DNA of 64,000 bases from the NCBI GenBank assembly GCA_036274195.1, contig DASUGD010000190.1:1-64000 (forward strand), in the 5' to 3' direction. Each line of letters opens with the position of its first letter. Within the stretch, counting starts at the first letter, position 1. The DNA is from JAJKIV01 sp036274195. Its GTDB lineage: Bacteria; Gemmatimonadota; Gemmatimonadetes; Gemmatimonadales; Gemmatimonadaceae. The translations under genes and the position numbers were made by a program. Positions 58,693 to 64,000 of this stretch are shown here, piece after piece. The notes beneath the pieces are model-generated. The model ran no database searches. It had not been told where the DNA came from and worked only from the letters and a program-made list of their open reading frames with translations.

Positions 58693-59838
58693 GTGAACAT
58701 CCACGAATATCAGGCGAAGGAGATCCTGCGCGGCTTCGGCGTGCCGATCCCGCCGGGTGATGTCGCGACCACGCCGGCCGAGGCCGAGCAGATTGCGCGG
58801 CGGATAGGTCGGACGGTTGTCGTCAAGGCGCAAGTGCACGCCGGTGGTCGAGGCAAGGCCGGCGGCGTGAAGCTCGCGAAGACGCCGGAGGAAGCGCGTG
58901 ACGTCGCGAGCAAGATCCTCGGGATGCAGATCAAGGGTCTCACCGTACAAAAGGTGCTCGTCACCGACGCCGCGGAGATCGCCAGCGAGGCGTACGTCGG
59001 CGTCATCCTCGATCGCGCATCGAAGAAGCCGGTCTTCATGGTGAGCCCGGCGGGCGGCATCGATATCGAGGAGGTCGCAGCCAAGACGCCGGAAAAGATC
59101 ATGCGGCTCCCGATCGACACCCGGTACGGCCTCCTGCCGTTCCAGGCCATGGAGCTCGGGTTCTTCCTCTATCCCGATGCCCCGAAGGCGCGCGCCGCGG
59201 CGAAGATCATGAGGCAGCTGTACGACGCCTTCATGGCGAACGGTGGCTCGCTCGCGGAGATCAACCCGCTGGTGGTCACGCCTAACGGGGATGTCGTCGC
59301 ACTCGACGCCAAGATGTCGATCGACGACAACGAGCTCGATCGCCTCCCCAAGATCGCGGCGCTGCGCGATGAGTCGGCGGAGGCCCCGAGCGAAGTGCAG
59401 GCGCGGAACGCAAACCTCACGTTCATCAAGCTCGATGGCAACGTGGGCTGCGTGGTGAACGGCGCGGGGCTCGCCATGGCGACCATGGACCTCGTGAAAT
59501 ATTACGGCGGCGAGCCGGCGAACTTCCTCGACATTGGCGGGTCGTCCAACCCCGAGAAGGTCGTCAACGCGCTCAAGATCATCACCGCTGACCCGAGCGT
59601 GAAGGCGATCCTGTTCAACATCTTCGGCGGCATCACGCGCACCGATGACGTGGCGAACGGCATCGTGACGGCCACGAAGCAGAACCCACTCAAGGTACCG
59701 ATCGTGATACGCCTAACGGGGACGAACGAGGAGATCGCCGTGAAGATCCTGACCGAGAACGGGTTCTCCGCGATGACCGACATGGACGAAGCCGTGCAGC
59801 GCGCCGTGCAGCTCGCGACGGGAGGAAAGGCCGCGTGA
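58693..59838 (+). CDS. sucC: Succinyl-CoA synthetase beta subunit
   Basis: TCA enzyme making ATP (or GTP) from succinyl-CoA. The 381-residue protein begins VNIHEYQAKEILRGFGVPIP, has the ATP-grasp VVKAQVHAGGRGKAGGVKLA, AEINPLVVTPNGDVVALDAK, and the power-helix region NPEKVVNALKIITADPSVKAILFNIFGGITR. GTG start has GGAGAG six bases upstream. It overlaps sucD (GTGA). Confidence 0.96.
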   Translation: MNIHEYQAKEILRGFGVPIPPGDVATTPAEAEQIARRIGRTVVVKAQVHAGGRGKAGGVKLAKTPEEARDVASKILGMQIKGLTVQKVLVTDAAEIASEAYVGVILDRASKKPVFMVSPAGGIDIEEVAAKTPEKIMRLPIDTRYGLLPFQAMELGFFLYPDAPKARAAAKIMRQLYDAFMANGGSLAEINPLVVTPNGDVVALDAKMSIDDNELDRLPKIAALRDESAEAPSEVQARNANLTFIKLDGNVGCVVNGAGLAMATMDLVKYYGGEPANFLDIGGSSNPEKVVNALKIITADPSVKAILFNIFGGITRTDDVANGIVTATKQNPLKVPIVIRLTGTNEEIAVKILTENGFSAMTDMDEAVQRAVQLATGGKAA

Positions 59839-60704
59839 GCATCTTCATCGACAAGAACACCACGGTCATCGTCCAGGGAATCACGGGCCGTGACGGCTCG
59901 TTCCACACGCGCCAGATGATCGAATACGGGACGCGGGTCGTCGCGGGTGTGACGCCCGGGAAAGGCGGACAGAAGTTCGATGACGCCGTGCCGGTCTTCA
60001 ACACGGTCGCCGCAGCGGCGAAGGAGACGGGCGCGAATACGTCCGTCATTTACGTACCGCCCATGTACGCCGCCGACGCGATCATGGAGGCAGCGGACGC
60101 CGGTGTGATGCTCATCGTGGCGATCACCGAAGGCGTCCCGGTGCTCGACATGACGCGCGTGTATCCCTTCGTGAAAGAGCGCGGTGCGCGGCTCCTTGGC
60201 CCGAATTGCCCGGGACTCATCTCCCCCGGCAAGTCGAAGGTCGGCATCATCCCCGGGCGGATCTGCACGCCGGGGCCGGTGGGCGTCGTCAGCCGATCCG
60301 GCACGCTCACCTACGAGATCGTCTACCAGTTGACCCGCGCCGGCATAGGCCAGACGACGTGTGTGGGGATCGGCGGCGATCCCATCAACGGCACGAACTT
60401 CATCGACTGCCTGACGGCTTTCGAGGAGGATCCCGATACGAAGGCCGTTGCGCTGATGGGAGAGATCGGCGGCACCGACGAGCAGAACGCGGCGCAGTTC
60501 GTGAAGGAGCACATGACGAAGCCCGTCGTGGGGTTCATCGCGGGACAGACCGCGCCACCGGGTCGACGGATGGGTCACGCGGGTGCCATCATTTCCGGGT
60601 CGGCGGGAACCGCCGCCGAAAAGATCCAGGCGTTCGAGGACGCAGGCATGGGCGTGGCTCGGCGCCCGATCGACTTCGTGGAGCTCATAAGGGCCCGCCT
60701 CTGA
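59835..60704 (+). CDS. sucD: Succinyl-CoA synthetase alpha subunit
   Basis: Partner of SucC, carrying the phosphohistidine. The 289-residue protein has the CoA-binding VQGITGRDGSFHTRQMIEYG, GPNCPGLISPGKSKVGIIPG, and the active His in GHAGAIISGSAGTAAEKI. Operon with sucC. Confidence 0.97.
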   Translation: MSIFIDKNTTVIVQGITGRDGSFHTRQMIEYGTRVVAGVTPGKGGQKFDDAVPVFNTVAAAAKETGANTSVIYVPPMYAADAIMEAADAGVMLIVAITEGVPVLDMTRVYPFVKERGARLLGPNCPGLISPGKSKVGIIPGRICTPGPVGVVSRSGTLTYEIVYQLTRAGIGQTTCVGIGGDPINGTNFIDCLTAFEEDPDTKAVALMGEIGGTDEQNAAQFVKEHMTKPVVGFIAGQTAPPGRRMGHAGAIISGSAGTAAEKIQAFEDAGMGVARRPIDFVELIRARL

Positions 60705-60714
60705 GGTTTCGAGC

Positions 60715-61602
60715 GTGAGACTCTCGGACTTCATTCCTGCAACCCAGGTCGTCGTTCCGCTGCACCGCGACACGGTGATCGGCGCGGCGGACGAGCTGAT
60801 CGAACGTCTCATGACAGCCGGCGCGGTCTCCAACGCCGAGCAGCTGCGGACACGCGTCGCGGAGGAGCGCCCCGAAGACATCGTCGCGATGGGCGACCGG
60901 GCGTTTCTGCTGCACTACCGAACCGACGCGGTCACCGAGCTCCGCGTCGTCCTGGGAACCGCCGAGCAACCCATCTGTCGCGAGCTCGGCGAGAGCGAAA
61001 CGCAATGCGCGCGGATCCTCCTGCTCATCGTCGCCCCGAAAAAGTTCGCGACCGAGTACCTCCAGCTCGTCGGCGCGTTTGCGCGTCTCTTGTCCAAGCA
61101 GCCGGTCGTTGACGAGCTGCTCGCTCAGCCTGACGCGGCATCCTTCGCGAACCTGCCGGTGTTTCGCGACTACGAGCTTCCGGCGAAGTTGACCGTGCGC
61201 GACATCATGACGTACCAGCCGCGCACGATCGCGCCGGACACCGTTCTCAAGGACGCTGCACGCCAGATGATGCGCCTCGGCGTCGGCGGACTGCCGGTTG
61301 TCGACGGGGACGGGCTCGTCGTCGGCATGCTGGGCGAGCGCGAGTTGCTTCGCTCCCTGAGCAGTTATCTTCAGGGCGGTCGCGGCGAGGGCCCGAGGGC
61401 TCCGGGAGTTCCAGCCCCGAAGCCCACGGTTCGCGACGCGATGACACGACAGGTGCTCTGCGTGTCACCGGATGAGGCGATCGCCGATGTGGCATCGATG
61501 ATGACGAACAAGGATGTCGACCGCGTCCCCGTCGTTCGCGATGGGCGGATCGTCGGGATGCTCACGCGCGGGGACATCGTGCGCAAACTCCTCGGACACT
61601 GA
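60715..61602 (+). CDS. PTS EIIA (Ntr-type)-CBS domain fusion protein
   Basis: A probable regulator of 295 residues. The N-terminal ~145 residues form a PTS EIIA type 2 domain, with the phospho-His equivalent in DRAFLLHYRTDAV (H67). Two CBS repeats follow (about residues 162-219 and 237-295; LTVRDIMTYQPRTIAPD and PTVRDAMTRQVLCVSPD), which bind adenine nucleotides in other proteins. No membrane segments. It sits between sucCD and ndk, suggesting energy- or nitrogen-linked control. The exact target is unknown. Confidence 0.85.
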   Translation: MRLSDFIPATQVVVPLHRDTVIGAADELIERLMTAGAVSNAEQLRTRVAEERPEDIVAMGDRAFLLHYRTDAVTELRVVLGTAEQPICRELGESETQCARILLLIVAPKKFATEYLQLVGAFARLLSKQPVVDELLAQPDAASFANLPVFRDYELPAKLTVRDIMTYQPRTIAPDTVLKDAARQMMRLGVGGLPVVDGDGLVVGMLGERELLRSLSSYLQGGRGEGPRAPGVPAPKPTVRDAMTRQVLCVSPDEAIADVASMMTNKDVDRVPVVRDGRIVGMLTRGDIVRKLLGH

Positions 61603-61620
61603 ACTCGGAACGGATTCGAA

Positions 61621-62049
61621 ATGGCTGGCAACCGCACGCTCACGATCATCAAGCCCGACGCGTTCGGCTCGGGGAAGACAGGGAAGATCATCGCGCACCT
61701 CGAGGGCGCGGGGTTTCGCGTCGTGGCCGCCCGCGTCACACACTTGAGTGACTCGGAGGCGGGGGCGTTCTACGAGGTTCACCGCGAGCGTCCGTTCTAT
61801 CGGTCGCTTGTCAGCTTCATGACGTCCGGCGCGTGCATGCCGATGGTGCTCGAGCGCGAGAATGCGGTGGCGGCGCTGCGGTCGACGATTGGTGCCACCG
61901 ACCCGGCGGAGGCGGCGGACGGAACGGTGCGGAAGCTGTACGCGGAGTCCAAGGAGCGAAACGCCATTCACGCGTCCGACTCGGACGAGAACGCCGCGCG
62001 CGAATCCGGGTTCTTCTTCTCCGAAACGGAGCTCATTCGGGCGCGGTGA
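61621..62049 (+). CDS. ndk: Nucleoside diphosphate kinase
   Basis: Transfers the gamma-phosphate from ATP to other nucleoside diphosphates. The 142-residue protein has TLTIIKPDAFGSGKTGKII, the substrate loop VHRERPFYRSLVSFMTSG, ATDPAEAADGTVRK and the active His in NAIHASDS. Normal length. Confidence 0.97.
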   Translation: MAGNRTLTIIKPDAFGSGKTGKIIAHLEGAGFRVVAARVTHLSDSEAGAFYEVHRERPFYRSLVSFMTSGACMPMVLERENAVAALRSTIGATDPAEAADGTVRKLYAESKERNAIHASDSDENAARESGFFFSETELIRAR

Positions 62050-62079
62050 GCACCTGCTAAGTCTCGCGGGCACGCTGAC

Positions 62080-62108
62080 TTGTTCCAACAGCGCCGACGC
62101 GGTAGATT
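62080..62108 (+). promoter_or_regulatory. Promoter of the yceD-rpmF-plsX operon
   Basis: TTGTTC (62080-62085), a 17-bp spacer and TAGATT (62103-62108). The ATG lies at 62117, so the predicted transcript is leaderless or nearly so. Confidence 0.6.
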
Positions 62109-62116
62109 GCTCGGCT

Positions 62117-62626
62117 ATGCTGTCCTTTGACATTCGTTCGCTCGCCTCGAGGGCCGTGCATATCGACGGCGTGCTGGCAGCGGACGACGCGGTTTGGCAG
62201 GGCGACGACACCCGTCCGTCCAGGCCGGTTCATGTTACGGGCCGGCTCTCCGCCGCGGGTGCTGACCGGTACTACTTCAGCGGTCACCTCGAGGGTGAGG
62301 CAGCCGCGGAATGCCGGCGGTGTTTGACTGATGTCACGGCGTCGATCGCCGAGGACATCCAGCTGCTCTTCGTGGAAGCGGATACCGAGGGCGCCGACGA
62401 TCCTGACGTGTACGTCATCGATCCACGCGCTCACGAGTTGGACATGCGTCCGGCGCTTCGCGAGCAGTGGCTGCTGGCGGTCCCGGCGTTTGTCCAATGC
62501 CGGGACGATTGCAAGGGACTCTGTCCGACCTGTGGTGCCGATCTCAACGCCGGCGCGTGCGACTGCGCGCCGGCTACTGACAGCCGTTGGGATGCGCTGC
62601 GGAAGGTCCGCGGACAGTCCCGCTGA
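62117..62626 (+). CDS. yceD: YceD family protein (DUF177)
   Basis: Conserved partner of rpmF-plsX; YceD homologues are implicated in 23S rRNA accumulation. The 169-residue protein has the Cys-rich features of the family: ECRRCLTDV in the middle and CRDDCKGLCPTCGADLNAGACDC at residues ~132-155, probably binding zinc. The ATG at 62117 sits 8 bases after a -10 element. Confidence 0.93.
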   Translation: MLSFDIRSLASRAVHIDGVLAADDAVWQGDDTRPSRPVHVTGRLSAAGADRYYFSGHLEGEAAAECRRCLTDVTASIAEDIQLLFVEADTEGADDPDVYVIDPRAHELDMRPALREQWLLAVPAFVQCRDDCKGLCPTCGADLNAGACDCAPATDSRWDALRKVRGQSR

Positions 62627-62656
62627 CGGCTCGACCTTTCGACGCAATTCAATTCC

Positions 62657-62839
62657 ATGGCCGTTCCCAAGCGCCGAACCTCGAAGCGGAAAAAGCGCGC
62701 CCGCAACACGCACAAGACCGCACCTGCGATCGTCATTCAGCCGTGCCCGCGCTGTCAGGCGATGCGCCGCCCGCACCATGTGTGCAGCGAGTGTGGCTAC
62801 TATGACGGAAAGCAGCGAGTAGCAGCCCGGGAAGCCTAG
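62657..62839 (+). CDS. rpmF: 50S ribosomal protein L32
   Basis: Small ribosomal protein with a zinc ribbon. The 60-residue product has MAVPKRRTSKRKKRARNTHK then CPRCQAMRRPHHVCSECGYY, the four-Cys ribbon. Positioned between yceD and plsX, the common order. Confidence 0.97.
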   Translation: MAVPKRRTSKRKKRARNTHKTAPAIVIQPCPRCQAMRRPHHVCSECGYYDGKQRVAAREA

Positions 62840-62840
62840 C

Positions 62841-63872
62841 TTGGCGCGGATCGCGCTGGACGCGATGGGGGGCGACTTCGCCCCCGATGCGGCGGTCGCC
62901 GGAGCGCTCCATGCCATCCTCGAACTTCCCGCCGAGCACACGCTGCAGCTCGTCGGGCCGGTCGATGTGATCCAGGAGCGTATCTCGGCGCTCAGCACGG
63001 GCGATCTCGCACCGGCTGCGGCGCTGACGCACCGCGTCGAGCTGATCGAGGCCCCGGACGTCATCGAGATGTCCGACAAGCCCACGGCAGCGCTCCGCAG
63101 TAAACCCAACAGCTCCATGGTCGTTGGGCTCAAGCTCCAGGCCGAAGGGCGATCCGACGCGTTCATCTCCGCCGGCAACACCGGCGCGCAGATGGCCGCG
63201 TCCACCGTCCTGCTCAAGCTGCACGCGGGCCTAACGAGACCGGCCATCGCCACGCTGTTCCCGACTGCCCGGCAACCGATCGTCGTGCTCGACTCCGGCG
63301 CGAACGTGGACTGCTCCGCGCAGGAGCTCGTGCAATTCGCGCGACTCGGCGCGGTGTACGCCGAGGACGTGCTGGGCCGCCACAACCCGATCGTCGGCCT
63401 GCTCAGCATCGGCGAGGAAGCGGAGAAGGGAAACGCCGTCGTGAAGGAAGCCAACCAGCTGCTGCGGTCGGCGGGGGTGAACTTCCAGGGCAACATCGAG
63501 GGGCGAGACCTCCCGGCCGGCGGCAGCGATCGCGGACCGATCGACGTCGTCGTCTGCGACGGTTTCGTTGGTAACGTCGTGCTCAAGTTCTACGAGGCGA
63601 TCGCCCCGATGATGATCGGGATCATGTCCAAGCAGGCCGGCCTCGAGCCGGCAGTGCTGATCACGGCGCTCAAGCACCTCGATTACTCGGAGTACGGCGG
63701 CGCGCCGCTGCTCGGCGTGCGCGGTGTCAGCGTCATCTCCCACGGCAAGTCATCGCCGCGCGCCATCAAGAACGCGATCAAGGTGGCCGCCAAGACCGTC
63801 GAGTCGCGCATGAGCGAGCACATCGGGCGACGCCTCGGCGAAACCAACGGCAACCCGGACTCAGTAGCGTGA
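62841..63872 (+). CDS. plsX: Phosphate acyltransferase PlsX
   Basis: Makes acyl-phosphate from acyl-ACP for phospholipid synthesis. The 343-residue protein has RIALDAMGGDFAPDAAVAGAL, SMVVGLKLQAEGRSDAFISAGNTGA, and SVISHGKSSPRAIKNAI. It starts at TTG 62841, one base after rpmF, and overlaps fabH (GTGA). Confidence 0.96.
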   Translation: MARIALDAMGGDFAPDAAVAGALHAILELPAEHTLQLVGPVDVIQERISALSTGDLAPAAALTHRVELIEAPDVIEMSDKPTAALRSKPNSSMVVGLKLQAEGRSDAFISAGNTGAQMAASTVLLKLHAGLTRPAIATLFPTARQPIVVLDSGANVDCSAQELVQFARLGAVYAEDVLGRHNPIVGLLSIGEEAEKGNAVVKEANQLLRSAGVNFQGNIEGRDLPAGGSDRGPIDVVVCDGFVGNVVLKFYEAIAPMMIGIMSKQAGLEPAVLITALKHLDYSEYGGAPLLGVRGVSVISHGKSSPRAIKNAIKVAAKTVESRMSEHIGRRLGETNGNPDSVA

Positions 63873-64000
63873 AGCAGCGTCCAGTCACGTATTTCGCGGG
63901 CACCGGGCGCGCAGCGCCCCAGAAAGTCGTCACGAACAACGACTTCGCCGCGTTAGGCATCGAGACGTCGCACGAGTGGATCATCGAGCGAACGGGCATC
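63869..64000 (+). CDS. fabH: Beta-ketoacyl-ACP synthase III, N-terminal part (cut by the window)
   Basis: The first 44 codons encode VKQRPVTYFAGTGRAAPQKV followed by VTNNDFAALGIETSHEWIIERTGI, the standard FabH beginning (GT-R-P, WI-ERTGI). It would start fatty-acid chains by condensing acetyl-CoA with malonyl-ACP. The catalytic Cys-His-Asn lie beyond the window end. GTG overlaps the plsX stop, consistent with plsX-fabH coupling. Confidence 0.9.
   Translation, partial: MKQRPVTYFAGTGRAAPQKVVTNNDFAALGIETSHEWIIERTGI

Noticed and set aside
62057..63586. Antisense open frame of about 500 codons across yceD, rpmF and plsX
   Set aside because: Three conserved genes on the other strand cover it and no motif is present.

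Overview
This 64 kb window is a dense stretch of chromosome from a high-GC bacterium. It is almost entirely housekeeping and central-metabolism genes, with no phage, plasmid, insertion sequence, CRISPR array or rRNA operon visible. Gene order, the heme-b Sdh set, a complete 14-gene nuo operon, the many GTG starts and the amidohydrolase pair fit Gemmatimonadota best. That placement is an inference from overall character; no 16S gene is present to settle it. Most genes lie on the + strand, and successive genes often overlap by 1-4 bases (ATGA, GTGA, TGATG), so long translationally coupled operons are likely.

Layout. (1) 1-3000: ribonuclease G, ribosomal proteins L21 and L27, a small unknown gene. 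(2) 3100-6750, minus strand: two tandem secreted amidohydrolases, one of which has lost its metal ligands, and a glycerophosphodiesterase. (3) 6830-8770: an ECF sigma factor, its zinc anti-sigma factor and a Spy-like periplasmic protein, then tRNA-Leu(CAA). (4) 9140-13660: an HTH protein, then a likely envelope group (glycosyltransferase, polysaccharide deacetylase, YbhN-like membrane protein, D-2-hydroxyacid dehydrogenase). (5) 13740-17125: leucyl aminopeptidase and an outer-membrane beta-barrel protein. (6) 17160-27530: YicC, guanylate kinase, RNA polymerase omega, CoaBC, uracil-DNA glycosylase, DnaB, RadA, IspD, Sua5, a YwlE-like arginine phosphatase, AroE and ComF. (7) 27540-32680: gapA-pgk-tpiA-secG, carA and an HU-like protein. 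(8) 32810-39370: moaD-moaE-moaA, malate dehydrogenase and succinate dehydrogenase CAB. (9) 39400-54750: dcd (minus strand) and nuoABCDEFGHIJKLMN. (10) 54790-64000: a phosphohexomutase, a UPF0182 membrane protein, sucCD, an EIIA-CBS fusion, ndk, yceD-rpmF-plsX and the first 44 codons of fabH.

The products of regions 7-10 form one metabolic picture. Lower glycolysis (gap, pgk, tpi) and the TCA enzymes Mdh, SucCD and SdhCAB feed NADH and quinol into the 14-subunit complex I, which suggests an aerobic or otherwise respiring heterotroph.

The most unusual signals are non-coding. Several intergenic elements are built from 7-bp tandem units arranged as two inverted arrays around a core. Two chemically different families exist (CGGGAAN/NTTCCCG and GCCATCA/TGATGGC). 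Three of the copies run directly into the start codons of pgk, sdhB and dcd, where no Shine-Dalgarno is left. In addition, the heptamer GTTAGGC/GCCTAAC occurs about 32 times on both strands, in several reading frames, well above the count expected from base composition. Promoters can be read as TTGACA-like plus a TAnnTT -10, and several sit so close to the start codon that the mRNAs should be almost leaderless.
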